Shown one piece after another: positions 20,669 through 28,834 of a DNA stretch of 64,000 nt. The translations under genes and the position numbers were made by a program. Location of the stretch: NCBI GenBank assembly GCA_014384675.1, contig JACNFK010000024.1, positions 81,018-145,017 of the forward strand, given 5' to 3'. The DNA is from Candidatus Thiopontia autotrophica. Lineage in GTDB: Bacteria; Pseudomonadota; Gammaproteobacteria; GCF-002020875. The first letter of the stretch is position 1. Each line of letters begins with the position of its first letter. The notes beneath the pieces are model-generated. The model ran no database searches, was not told the DNA's origin, and worked only from the letters and a program-made list of their open reading frames with translations.

Positions 20669-21342
20669 GACAGGTAGTACTGGATACGGAGACAACCGGT
20701 CTGGAGCCGTCACAGGGGCACCGTATTATCGAGATCGGTTGTATTGAGATGGTCAACCGTAGACTTACTGACAACCACTACCATCAGTATATTCAGCCGG
20801 ATCGTGAGGTTGATGCAGGAGCCATGGAGGTGCACGGTATTAGCAATGAGTTCCTTGAAGACAAGCCAAGGTTTGAGAATGTAGTAAATGACTTTATTCA
20901 GTATGTGAAGGGTGCAGAGCTCATTATTCACAATGCCCCATTTGATGTCGGTTTTATAAACCATGAACTGAAGTTGTGGGATCCGTCTCATCCAGCTCTG
21001 GAAGAGATATGTACGATTACTGACAGTTTACAGATGGCACGTAAACAGTATCCAGGGCAGAAAAACAGTCTTGATGCGCTCTGCAGGCGTCTGGATATTG
21101 ATAACTCGCAACGTACCTTGCATGGTGCGCTGCTGGATTCGGAGATTCTGGCCGAGGTCTATCTCTCCATGACTGGAGGGCAGACCGGGCTTGACCTTGA
21201 TGGACTGGCAGAATTTGGCGGGGTGGAGCCCATTCGTCCCATCTCCAGTGATCGTCCCCACTTGCGGGTTATCAAGCCATCAGCTGATGAGCTGGCCGCA
21301 CACCATGATTATCTAAAAAAGATCGGTAGTGAAATCTGGTAA
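20665..21342 (+). CDS. dnaQ: DNA polymerase III epsilon subunit (3'-5' proofreading exonuclease)
   Basis: DEDDh exonuclease that proofreads for the replicative polymerase, 225 residues. Motifs: Exo [13 protein letters not shown], Exo II around [14 protein letters not shown], Exo [18 protein letters not shown]. The C-terminal tail after about residue 180 is the alpha-subunit binding segment. It overlaps rnhA by four bases, as in the conserved yafS-rnhA-dnaQ cluster. Confidence 0.97.
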   Translation: MRQVVLDTETTGLEPSQGHRIIEIGCIEMVNRRLTDNHYHQYIQPDREVDAGAMEVHGISNEFLEDKPRFENVVNDFIQYVKGAELIIHNAPFDVGFINHELKLWDPSHPALEEICTITDSLQMARKQYPGQKNSLDALCRRLDIDNSQRTLHGALLDSEILAEVYLSMTGGQTGLDLDGLAEFGGVEPIRPISSDRPHLRVIKPSADELAAHHDYLKKIGSEIW

Positions 21343-21353
21343 TGAGATTAAGA

Positions 21354-21932
21354 CTATAGCCTGCGTTCGGAGTTTCTGGACATCTTCATTACCATCTCAA
21401 GAATCTCGCTTGCCAGGTATCCTGCAACCAGTAGCATAAAACCGAGTAGTGCCCCTGTTCCTATAATCCATGCCAGGCTGCTCTGCTCGAGCAGAGGGGC
21501 AAGAACCTTATGTAGTTCCGGTAGCAGAATCCCGGTCTGAAGCCCCATTGTCTGTAGCGCAGTGATCATGGTAACTGTCAGGGTAATGACAAATAGCAGC
21601 TCACCAGTAAGTCTTGCCAGTACGGTAACGATCTCTGATAGTGCATAACGTGGATCATAAAGAGAGCGAATCTCTGCTGCACGCAACAGCATAAGGTGAA
21701 CCATCATGTATCCTGCAACAAAAAGGATAATCTGGACAATTACAGGAAGAAGTATCCCCGCTGATTGATTGTCTGCAGATAGTAGTTTCTGCCAGGTCTC
21801 AATGGCATCACCAATCAGATAGATCGTAAGTGCGATTGCGCTTAATCTGAGAAGGCTGGAGAACCCTGTCCTGAAGAAGCGTCCTTCAGTCAGTGAGCTG
21901 AGCCAGCTATAGACAAATAGAAACCTTTCCAT
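21354..21932 (-). CDS. Predicted integral membrane protein of unknown function
   Basis: 192-residue protein not assigned to a family. Four hydrophobic stretches are visible, roughly residues 27-42, 62-84 (ILLPVIVQIILFVAGYMMVH), 113-130 and 155-175 (WIIGTGALLGFMLLVAGYL). It lies convergent to dnaQ (11 bp apart) and divergent from gltA. No catalytic motif or signal for a specific function was seen. Confidence 0.75.
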   Translation of the reverse strand: MERFLFVYSWLSSLTEGRFFRTGFSSLLRLSAIALTIYLIGDAIETWQKLLSADNQSAGILLPVIVQIILFVAGYMMVHLMLLRAAEIRSLYDPRYALSEIVTVLARLTGELLFVITLTVTMITALQTMGLQTGILLPELHKVLAPLLEQSSLAWIIGTGALLGFMLLVAGYLASEILEMVMKMSRNSERRL

Positions 21933-22036
21933 TCTGCTTGATCCAAGAGTAAAAAAACTGTCGTAATAAATTGTGTCATTCTGATTATGGAGTAATCTAC
22001 ACTGTGGGGAGAGATAATGATAGAGGAGAGATATTG

Positions 22037-23365
22037 ATGACGAACAAGAAGATATGTCTGAATCGTAATGTGGAGTCAGGAGACCATCATGATCATCATA
22101 AAATGGATGATGTGGTCGTGCTTCCGGTTATCGAAGGAAGTTACGGGCCGGATGTAATAGATGTTCAGCAGCTCTATAACGAAACCGGCATGTTCACCTA
22201 TGACCCCGGTTACCTCTCTACCGCCAGTTGTCGTAGTAGCATCACCTATATTGATGGTGACAAGGGGGAGCTTTTCTATCGTGGATATGCCATTGAGGAG
22301 TTAGCAGACAACAGCAGTTATCTGGAGACCTGTTACCTGCTGCTTGATGGTGAGCTACCAACCGGACAACAGCTTGAAAAGTTTGAGAAAACTATCAAGG
22401 AGCATACGATGGTTAACGAAGCGATCAGACGCTTCTATGAAGGGATGCACTATGATGCACACCCCATGGCCATTACTCTTGGTGTAGTTGGAGCACTCTC
22501 TGCCTTTTACCATGACTCTATTGATATCAGGAACCCCAAACATCGCGAGATCTCTGCCCACAGACTGATTGCAAAGATGCCAACAATAGCAGCCTACAGT
22601 TACAAGTATTCGGTAGGGCAGCCATTCATCTATCCTGATAACAGTCTCGGATACGCTGAAAATTTCCTCCACATGATGTTTGCAACCCCTGCGGTTGACT
22701 ACAAGGTGAATCCAGTTGCAGCTAAAGCTATGGATCTAATTTTCATCCTCCATGCAGATCATGAACAGAATGCCAGCACATCTACAGTACGTTTGGCTGG
22801 AAGTTCAGGCACAAATCCATTTGCCTCAATTGCAGCCGGTATCGCCTCACTCTGGGGGCCAGCCCATGGTGGTGCAAATGAGGCAGTGATCCACATGCTG
22901 GAGGAGATCGGGACAAAGTCTGCTATACCTTCTTATGTAGAGCGAGCCAAATCAAAGGATGACAAGTTCAGGCTGATGGGGTTTGGACATAGGGTGTATA
23001 AGCATTATGATCCACGAGCCCGTATCATTCGTGAAGCCTGCCATAATGTGCTGGATGAGCTTGACCAGAAGGATACCCCACTGTTTGAGGCTGCTCTGGA
23101 GCTTGAGCGCATTGCACTAGAAGATGAGTACTTTGTAGAGAGAAAGCTCTACCCTAATGTGGATTTCTATTCAGGACTTATTCTCAAGGCACTTGGGATC
23201 CCGCTTAATATGTTTACAGTTATCTTTGCCATGGCTCGTACTGCGGGCTGGATAGCACAGTGGAGTGAGATGCTGGATGATCCATCCCAGCGTATTGGAC
23301 GTCCACGCCAGCTTTATAGTGGAGCTACTCCACGTCCCTACAAAAAGGTTGAAGAACGGACATAA
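22037..23365 (+). CDS. gltA: Citrate synthase
   Basis: Condenses acetyl-CoA and oxaloacetate at the entry of the TCA cycle, 442 residues. Catalytic residues are visible in [24 protein letters not shown] and [15 protein letters not shown] (the His, His, Asp triad region). Start chosen at ATG 22037 with GAGGAG upstream (22023-22028). A hexameric type II enzyme is likely from the E. coli-like length and N-terminal beta domain. A strong terminator follows. Confidence 0.96.
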   Translation: MTNKKICLNRNVESGDHHDHHKMDDVVVLPVIEGSYGPDVIDVQQLYNETGMFTYDPGYLSTASCRSSITYIDGDKGELFYRGYAIEELADNSSYLETCYLLLDGELPTGQQLEKFEKTIKEHTMVNEAIRRFYEGMHYDAHPMAITLGVVGALSAFYHDSIDIRNPKHREISAHRLIAKMPTIAAYSYKYSVGQPFIYPDNSLGYAENFLHMMFATPAVDYKVNPVAAKAMDLIFILHADHEQNASTSTVRLAGSSGTNPFASIAAGIASLWGPAHGGANEAVIHMLEEIGTKSAIPSYVERAKSKDDKFRLMGFGHRVYKHYDPRARIIREACHNVLDELDQKDTPLFEAALELERIALEDEYFVERKLYPNVDFYSGLILKALGIPLNMFTVIFAMARTAGWIAQWSEMLDDPSQRIGRPRQLYSGATPRPYKKVEERT

Positions 23366-23391
23366 AAAAACCCGCTACTGCGGGTTTTTTT
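23364..23391. terminator. Bidirectional intrinsic terminator between gltA and the HU gene
   Basis: AAAAAAACCCGC, loop TACT, GCGGGTTTTTTT: a perfect stem followed by T on either strand. It begins at the gltA stop and lies 20 bp from the end of the convergent HU gene, so it can serve both. Confidence 0.92.
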
Positions 23392-23410
23392 ATCAAGGTG
23401 ATGCAGTACC

Positions 23411-23737
23411 TTACACGATATCTTTCAGCGCTTTTGCTGGAGTTATCTTGAGCGCATTATGCGCTGGCTTTGCAGCAATAGTCAGAGACTCACCAGTTTG
23501 TGGGTTACGACCTTCACGAGCCTTGGTAGCCTTCTTCTTGTAACGTTTGATAGTCATGATTCCTGGAAGAGCAAAGCGACCAGCAGAACGTGGTTTAACA
23601 TGACGCTCAATGATTGTTCCCAGACTAGCCAGAACATCAGATACAGCCTTCTTGGAAAGACCAGTATCGTCTGCAATAGTAGCGATAGTTTGAGCCTTGG
23701 TGAATGCGTCTTTTACAGCAGTAGTTTTAGGTGCCAT
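23411..23737 (-). CDS. HU-family DNA-binding protein
   Basis: Nucleoid-type basic protein, 108 residues, slightly longer than HU (90). The family signature KAREGRNPQTGE in the DNA-binding arm and the N-terminal helices (DDTGLSKKAVSDVLASL) are visible. A leading MAPKTTAVK and trailing ITPAKALKDIV extend the core. It is monocistronic, closed by the bidirectional terminator shared with gltA. A 9-bp inverted repeat lies just upstream. Confidence 0.93.
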   Translation of the reverse strand: MAPKTTAVKDAFTKAQTIATIADDTGLSKKAVSDVLASLGTIIERHVKPRSAGRFALPGIMTIKRYKKKATKAREGRNPQTGESLTIAAKPAHNALKITPAKALKDIV

Positions 23738-23760
23738 TACAGCGTTTCTCCTTCTTTCGT

Positions 23761-23786
23761 TTGAAAATTGTCCGGTAAATTTTCAA
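23761..23786. promoter_or_regulatory. 9-bp inverted repeat upstream of the HU gene
   Basis: TTGAAAATT (23761-23769) and AATTTTCAA (23778-23786) are perfect inverted copies separated by 8 bp, about 24-49 bp before the HU start codon. Position and symmetry fit an operator; the binding protein is unknown. The rest of the 264-bp gap up to the lipase gene shows no convincing gene. Confidence 0.4.
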
Positions 23787-24001
23787 CAGGATATTGTGAT
23801 GAATCTACAGGAGCATGCATTGTGTCCTCTCCGTTATGAAAAGGGAAGTGATTTTTTCGTTATTTTAAAAAAAAACTCATCTAACCCTGTTCAATATCAG
23901 TTTACAGCGATCATGGGTGGTGAGCATCGGCAAAAACAGGGGTAGCATCAGGAGACAGCTATCAACTGCAATGAGAGTGTGAAGATAACATGATCTTCAT
24001 C

Positions 24002-24844
24002 CTATTTTTTTGTGACTAGCCGGTTAAGTAGACCACCCAGCAGGTAACCATCATCCATGATTATACGGTGTGGTGCAAAAGTTGGAATGGCTGCCGAGCG
24101 CCCACGCAGTTTTGGTATGTTGTTCATATCCTGGCTCCAGAAAGGGACCAGCGCATCATTAACCTCTGATGGGGGTTGTCTGCGGATTATGGAGAAATAG
24201 TTGATATCAGGATGGGGCTGTTGATTTAACCAGTGCAGTAGCGTTCCAGGACGTGCCAGAGTCAAACCCTTTATCATGGGACGAGACCTTCTCAGTACCT
24301 GGTACTTGTCGTGAGCCATCAGTTTGGGTAACAGGCTTAAGGGGAATGGCAGGGTTGCAAGGTCATAGGCAAAGTTTGCGTATGGGGATCCCTGATGGGG
24401 CGAGGCAATAGTGATTAGTGAGTTGATGTTTGGCACTCTGTTTCTTACTACAACCATACGTGCGACAACTCCGCCTGCAGAGTGTCCAATCAGATATATT
24501 GGTTCATCAGGGTGGTTGTTGGATATGGTGGTCAGCATCTGTTCCAGTAGCTCGCTCTGTTGTTCAAGCGGAATCAGTGTGGGGATATCTGCAAGGTAGA
24601 GGATTCGATTGCCACGATTTTTTAGCGGTGGACGTGAAATCAGTACCCCTGTAGGACCTCCTGCCTGGGCTCTCCCGGCCCGCTCCCACCCCATCTGCTG
24701 GAGTGCATCAATGGCACCACTGCGTTCCCATGATGAGCTATTGTTGAGTAGGCCATGCAACAGGACAGCAACCTCAGCCTCTGCCGGTACACTTGCAAGT
24801 AACGACAGCCAGAGTGGCAGCAAACTGAATAGCTTTATTTTCAT
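24002..24844 (-). CDS. Secreted alpha/beta hydrolase, lipase-like
   Basis: 280-residue protein with a signal peptide (residues about 1-23, ending AEA). The core has VAVLLHGLLNNSSSWE near the oxyanion hole and the nucleophile elbow GHSAGGVVARM, and SLITIASPHQGSPYA typical of triacylglycerol lipase/PGAP1-like esterases. The catalytic His is likely in FAPHRIIMDD near the C-terminus. Periplasmic or secreted location is inferred. Substrate unknown. Confidence 0.85.
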   Translation of the reverse strand: MKIKLFSLLPLWLSLLASVPAEAEVAVLLHGLLNNSSSWERSGAIDALQQMGWERAGRAQAGGPTGVLISRPPLKNRGNRILYLADIPTLIPLEQQSELLEQMLTTISNNHPDEPIYLIGHSAGGVVARMVVVRNRVPNINSLITIASPHQGSPYANFAYDLATLPFPLSLLPKLMAHDKYQVLRRSRPMIKGLTLARPGTLLHWLNQQPHPDINYFSIIRRQPPSEVNDALVPFWSQDMNNIPKLRGRSAAIPTFAPHRIIMDDGYLLGGLLNRLVTKK

Positions 24845-24883
24845 GGCCTGATGATTATATGTTTACTCTGTTAAGTCAATCAT

Positions 24884-25645
24884 TTAGGAAAGCTCTAAAA
24901 CGTTGACTATGTTTTTTGTGCTCTCTTCAGCTACTCTGTCTAGCGACTCTCCTCGAATATCTGCAATGGCCTGCGCAATTGCTGGAAGCTGTTCGGGAGA
25001 GTTTCTCTCACCTCTTGCCCAGACAGGGGGGAGATCAGGCGCATCGGTCTCCAGGGCTATTGAGTGCAGAGAAACCTCACGCACTGTTCGATGGAGTTTG
25101 GCTGCATTGGGTCGTGTTACCACACCACCTACACCAATCAGAAACCCCATCTCTATATACTGTTGAGCCTGTTCCAGGCTTCCACTGAAAGCGTGGACAA
25201 CTCCTCCGTAGTGGTTGTGCTCATGCAGTATTTGAACTGCCTCCTGATGTGCCTTGCGCACATGAAGTAGAAGAGGGCGCTTGTGTTCTCTTGCTATATC
25301 CAGTTGTCGGATAAAAAGTTCCCTCTGTCCTTGACGATCACTATCTGGCAGATAGTAGTCCAGACCAATCTCACCTACCGCAACAATATCGCTATTGGAT
25401 GAGAGCACGGTATCCAGAGCAGTCAAATCTTCCGTCGTATGCTGAGCAAGAAAGAGGGGGTGTAGCCCAATGGCCACCCTTAGGCAGCTCTGTTTTTTAC
25501 GGAGCTGTAGTGCCTTGTCCCACTGCAGGCTACTGACCCCGGGGATGATTATCTGATCTACTCCAAGCGCAATACAGTTGCTAATCACCTTGTCACGATC
25601 TCTGTCAAAGTCAGGAAAGTCGAGGTGGCAATGTGAGTCAATCAT
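24884..25645 (-). CDS. TatD-family metal-dependent hydrolase
   Basis: 253-residue TIM-barrel hydrolase of the TatD/YcfH/YjjV group, whose members include 3'-5' DNA exonucleases and D-aminoacyl-tRNA deacylases. Metal-binding motifs are visible: SHCHLDFPDFDRD at the N-terminus, GEIGLDYY, LLHVRKAH, VHAFSGSLEQA and ALETDAPDLPP. Its start codon overlaps the FNR-type site of the divergent hemerythrin operon. Confidence 0.92.
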   Translation of the reverse strand: MIDSHCHLDFPDFDRDRDKVISNCIALGVDQIIIPGVSSLQWDKALQLRKKQSCLRVAIGLHPLFLAQHTTEDLTALDTVLSSNSDIVAVGEIGLDYYLPDSDRQGQRELFIRQLDIAREHKRPLLLHVRKAHQEAVQILHEHNHYGGVVHAFSGSLEQAQQYIEMGFLIGVGGVVTRPNAAKLHRTVREVSLHSIALETDAPDLPPVWARGERNSPEQLPAIAQAIADIRGESLDRVAEESTKNIVNVLELS

Positions 25646-25694
25646 TGATGAATATCAAATACCAAAGGTATTGTATAGTGAGATAATGTTAGCT
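25645..25694 (+). promoter_or_regulatory. FNR/DNR-type activator site and promoter of the hemerythrin operon
   Basis: TTGATGAATATCAA (25645-25658) is a perfect match to the FNR/CRP-subfamily palindrome TTGAT-N4-ATCAA. A GATAAT -10 hexamer at 25682-25687 puts the likely start site near 25694, about 42 bp from the centre of the palindrome, the spacing expected of a class II activated promoter. Whether the regulator senses O2 (FNR/ANR) or NO (DNR) cannot be told from the site. Confidence 0.7.
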
Positions 25695-25722
25695 GAAATC
25701 ACAAAAATCATGAGTATATAGT

Positions 25723-26160
25723 ATGGACGCGATATCAGACATTATGACACACCACCACCGTGCGTGTGATGAGCTCTTCTCAAATATGGAGAACGCTGTA
25801 TCTTCTGGGGATTGGGACTCTGCAGATAGTGCATGGAAGGAGTTTCAGGGGAACATATTGAACCACTTCGCCAGTGAGGAGGAGACGCTGTTTCCTGCCT
25901 TCGAGGATGTGACAGGAAATAGCCAGGGACCGACCATGGTGATGAAGATGGAGCATGAGCAGATGAGGTCACTGCTTGATGGGTTGAAGCAGGCAATGGA
26001 AGAGAGACATGCCGAGCAGGTGCTTGGGGTTGCGGATACCTTGATGATGATGATTCAACAGCACAACATGAAAGAGGAGCAGATTCTCTATCCAATGATT
26101 GATCAGGCACTCTCCCCGGCTGAACCCATTATTGATAAATTGACTCTCTCTGCTGAATAG
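25723..26160 (+). CDS. Hemerythrin-domain protein
   Basis: 145-residue four-helix-bundle protein with the di-iron ligand pattern of the HHE/hemerythrin family: HHHRACDELF, NHFASEEETLFPAFE, KMEHEQM and QHNMKEEQILYPM. Such proteins bind O2 or NO or take part in Fe-S repair and nitrosative stress. First gene of a three-gene operon behind an FNR/DNR-type site; DUF2249 and a polytopic membrane protein follow within a few bases. Confidence 0.92.
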   Translation: MDAISDIMTHHHRACDELFSNMENAVSSGDWDSADSAWKEFQGNILNHFASEEETLFPAFEDVTGNSQGPTMVMKMEHEQMRSLLDGLKQAMEERHAEQVLGVADTLMMMIQQHNMKEEQILYPMIDQALSPAEPIIDKLTLSAE

Positions 26161-26169
26161 GGCGTGGAC

Positions 26170-26436
26170 ATGGTTGAGGGTGAGATCATCTGTGATGTTC
26201 AGAATTTACCGGCACCGGAGCCGATGCAGAAGATCATGGATGCTGTAGCAAAACTTGGTGAAGGTGAATATGTGCGCATGTTGCACCGTATGGAGCCTTA
26301 TCCTCTCTACTCTGTGCTTGATGATATGGAGTTTGACCACCTTCTCTATCTTGATGGCGAAGCCCCATACGAGATCATGATCTATGGCAGGAATGACCAA
26401 CTGGCCAAAGAGCGGGTGAATGGGCAGTATGGTTAG
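26170..26436 (+). CDS. DUF2249 domain protein
   Basis: 88-residue protein of the DUF2249 family, seen from its (P)APEPMQKIMDAVAKLGEGEYVRMLHRMEPYPLY core and C-terminal EIMIYG (core quoted in overlapping short parts only). DUF2249 domains commonly accompany hemerythrin genes in denitrifiers and sulfur oxidisers; the role is unknown. ATG 26170 is preferred over a GTG at 26164. It lies nine bases after the hemerythrin gene and five before the membrane protein. Confidence 0.82.
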   Translation: MVEGEIICDVQNLPAPEPMQKIMDAVAKLGEGEYVRMLHRMEPYPLYSVLDDMEFDHLLYLDGEAPYEIMIYGRNDQLAKERVNGQYG

Positions 26437-26441
26437 AGCAG

Positions 26442-27737
26442 ATGATTAACACTGCAAATATCTCGATAGAGAATGCACCACCAATCCATATTCCCTTTCG
26501 TTTTATCCTGACCGCTCCACTGTTCGGGCTTGTTTTTTCACTACTGTTACTCTTCTCTGGGGCTGAACTAATCTCCAGCAGATGGAATCCTGGAATGATC
26601 GGTGCGCTACATCTCGTCAATATAGGGATGTTGATGATGGTTGTAATTGGTGTTCTGTTTCAGATTCTTCCAGTACTGGGGGGCGTCCATTTTAAATGGC
26701 AGGGGACCATATCTAGAGTAATCTATCTCTCGTTAACGGTTGGGGTGCTGTTCTACTCTGTTGGGTTTTTCTTCTCCGAATCCAGTCTTCTCTTCATCTC
26801 CTTCATTGTGCTAACTGTTGGGCTGTTGCCATATATACTACTGCTACTGTACGCTCTATTCATGGTTGATAATCCGCCTGAGACCATCTATCTGTTTCGT
26901 TATCCGGCCCTTTTCCTGCTGCTACTGGTTGTAGTTGGGGTGGTGCTATTGATAACCCCGGGAATTGGACGTGTAACCCTGTTTCCACTGACCGATATCC
27001 ATGCAGTCTGGGCGTTTGGTGGGTGGTTCACCCTGCTTCTGATGGGGATCAGTTTTCAGATGATACCCATGTTTCAGGTAACACCAGACTTTCCTGGGTG
27101 GATCAAGAAGCTGGTGATTCCATTTGTGGCTGTGATGCTGCTGTTGTGGGGTGTAGTGAGGATGGCTGGGTTCTCTGGTCTGGAGGCAGATATTTTTCTT
27201 CTCCTTGCTGCTGGTGCCATGGTGGCCTTTGGTGTTTCCGGCTTACTGATTATCGCCAGGAGAAAACGCAAGATATTTGATGCGACAGTATATTTTTGGC
27301 AGTTTTCGTTTATATCCCTGATTATCGGGTCATCCATGCTGATCTACTCACTACTGTTTTCAGGAAAGATTCCAGGATGGTTGGCACTCTTCTGGATCTT
27401 CTGTTTTCTGTTGCCGATGGTGTCAGGAATGTTGATAAAAATTACCCCGTTTCTGGTTTTTCTCCATCTGCAGCAAAAGGTCATCAAGGATCCTCAGCAG
27501 ATGAAAAACCTTGCCAATATCCCAAATATTTTTCAGATCCTCCCAACACAAAGCGCCCGGATACTGTTGATGCTATTCTCTCTATCCGTGGTCGCATGGG
27601 GTGGGGCACTGCTCTTCCCGGCTGCAATTCATATTGTAGGCCTGGTTCTGGCTATCTTCTTTGGGTGGATGTTCTGGACCGTCTTCAACTGTTACAAAAC
27701 CTACTGGGTTAAATTAACCGAATTTGGTATTGCTTAG
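26442..27737 (+). CDS. Polytopic membrane protein related to NnrS / heme-copper oxidase subunit I-like proteins
   Basis: 431 residues with about 12 predicted membrane segments. Histidines lie in transmembrane contexts (GALHLVNIGMLMM, TDIHAVWAFGGWFTLL, and LQQ-flanked FLVFLHL), a layout similar to membrane proteins linked to NO metabolism, but not the full ligand set of an oxidase. Third gene of the FNR/DNR-site operon with hemerythrin and DUF2249, so a role in NO or O2 handling is inferred from context only. Confidence 0.75.
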   Translation: MINTANISIENAPPIHIPFRFILTAPLFGLVFSLLLLFSGAELISSRWNPGMIGALHLVNIGMLMMVVIGVLFQILPVLGGVHFKWQGTISRVIYLSLTVGVLFYSVGFFFSESSLLFISFIVLTVGLLPYILLLLYALFMVDNPPETIYLFRYPALFLLLLVVVGVVLLITPGIGRVTLFPLTDIHAVWAFGGWFTLLLMGISFQMIPMFQVTPDFPGWIKKLVIPFVAVMLLLWGVVRMAGFSGLEADIFLLLAAGAMVAFGVSGLLIIARRKRKIFDATVYFWQFSFISLIIGSSMLIYSLLFSGKIPGWLALFWIFCFLLPMVSGMLIKITPFLVFLHLQQKVIKDPQQMKNLANIPNIFQILPTQSARILLMLFSLSVVAWGGALLFPAAIHIVGLVLAIFFGWMFWTVFNCYKTYWVKLTEFGIA

Positions 27738-27795
27738 AGATCATGTAGTTATCAGATGTTTCTGATGTAGTTGCGATGGTATTCCGGACCTATCA

Positions 27796-27814
27796 CATCA
27801 AGCTTTTTCAGAGG
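27796..27814 (-). repeat. Dispersed element terminus (CCTCTGAAAAAG family), copy 3
   Basis: Minus strand reads CCTCTGAAAAAGCTTGATG, identical over 19 bases to the copy near 7525. It lies in the 87-bp convergent gap between the membrane-protein gene and the MDR oxidoreductase. Only one terminus is recognisable. Confidence 0.65.
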
Positions 27815-27824
27815 TAGGGGATAT

Positions 27825-28823
27825 CTACCCTGTTGTTAGTACAATCTTGCCAGTCGTGGAGCCTTCCTCAACCATGCGGTGGGCATCGGCTGCCTGTTCC
27901 AGTGGCAATATATGGCTAAGGTGTACTTGAAGCTTTCCAGCCTCAAAGAGCCTGGTGCACTGTTCAAGGATCTCCGTCTGGTGTAGACGCATATCATGCA
28001 GAGCGGAGACCAGAGGTGTAAGCATAAGCTCCTGGGTGACCCGCAGGTTGCGACCACGGGCACTTTTCCAGTCAGCCTGCTCTGGAATCTGCAGTAGGGT
28101 TACAACCTCACCGTAGTTGCCTGCGGCGCGCAGAGAGTTGTTGAAGGTCTCACCTCCTACAGTATCAAAAACCATGTTGACCCCGTCTTTGCTGCTCCAC
28201 TGCTGAACGGCCGCCACAAAATCATCCTCTTTATAGAGGATCGCAAGGTCGGCACCAAGTGATTTAACAAATTCAGCCTTCTCTTTGGAGCCTACAGTTG
28301 TAGCTATCCTGGCATCAACTGTAGACGCCAGCTGGATAGCCAGATGTCCCACACCACCAGCACCGGCGTGGATAAGAACCTCGTCTTCCGTATGCAGAGT
28401 GCCACGATCAAATAGTGATTCCCATGCGGTGATCAGGGCAAGCGGGGCGGCTGCAGCCTCCTCAAAACTCAGGTTTTCGGGCTTTCTGGCAACATAGTGC
28501 TCATCTACCACCGCCATCTCGGCATAGTTTCCTGTGGCACCACCCAGGCCGCCATTAAAGTAGTAGACCTCATCACCAGGTTTAAAGCGGGTGCACCCGT
28601 CTCCACTCTCTTTGACAACTCCGGCACCATCACAGCCCAGAACATGATGAGGAGCATCAGTGAAGTAGACCCCATTGGCTCGCAATTTGGTATCCACTGG
28701 ATTAACTCCAGCAGCATTAACCTTAATCAACAACTCATCCGGAGAGCTGATTTCGGGTTCCGGTATCTCCTCATATTGAAGCTGTTCAGCTCCACCAGGA
28801 GATCTCATAACAACTGCTTTCAT
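27825..28823 (-). CDS. Medium-chain dehydrogenase/reductase, quinone oxidoreductase-like
   Basis: 332-residue NAD(P)H-dependent oxidoreductase of the zinc-independent MDR superfamily. It has the GroES-like N-terminal domain (VNAAGVNPVDTKLRANG, LGCDGAGVV) and the Rossmann loop AGAGGVGHLAIQLA. No structural zinc cysteines are visible. It lies 11 bp downstream of ccmF on the same strand, where ccmG and ccmH would be expected; no functional link to heme maturation is evident. Confidence 0.88.
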   Translation of the reverse strand: MKAVVMRSPGGAEQLQYEEIPEPEISSPDELLIKVNAAGVNPVDTKLRANGVYFTDAPHHVLGCDGAGVVKESGDGCTRFKPGDEVYYFNGGLGGATGNYAEMAVVDEHYVARKPENLSFEEAAAAPLALITAWESLFDRGTLHTEDEVLIHAGAGGVGHLAIQLASTVDARIATTVGSKEKAEFVKSLGADLAILYKEDDFVAAVQQWSSKDGVNMVFDTVGGETFNNSLRAAGNYGEVVTLLQIPEQADWKSARGRNLRVTQELMLTPLVSALHDMRLHQTEILEQCTRLFEAGKLQVHLSHILPLEQAADAHRMVEEGSTTGKIVLTTG

Positions 28824-28834
28824 TGCGTTGGGTA

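Noticed and set aside
23697-23945. Plus-strand open frame of 82 codons starting inside the HU gene
   Set aside because: Overlaps the HU start antisense and continues through an AT-rich gap with no ribosome-binding site.
23978-24001. GAAGAT/ATCTTC hairpin beyond the lipase stop
   Set aside because: On the lipase strand no T run follows it; on the plus strand no gene ends there.
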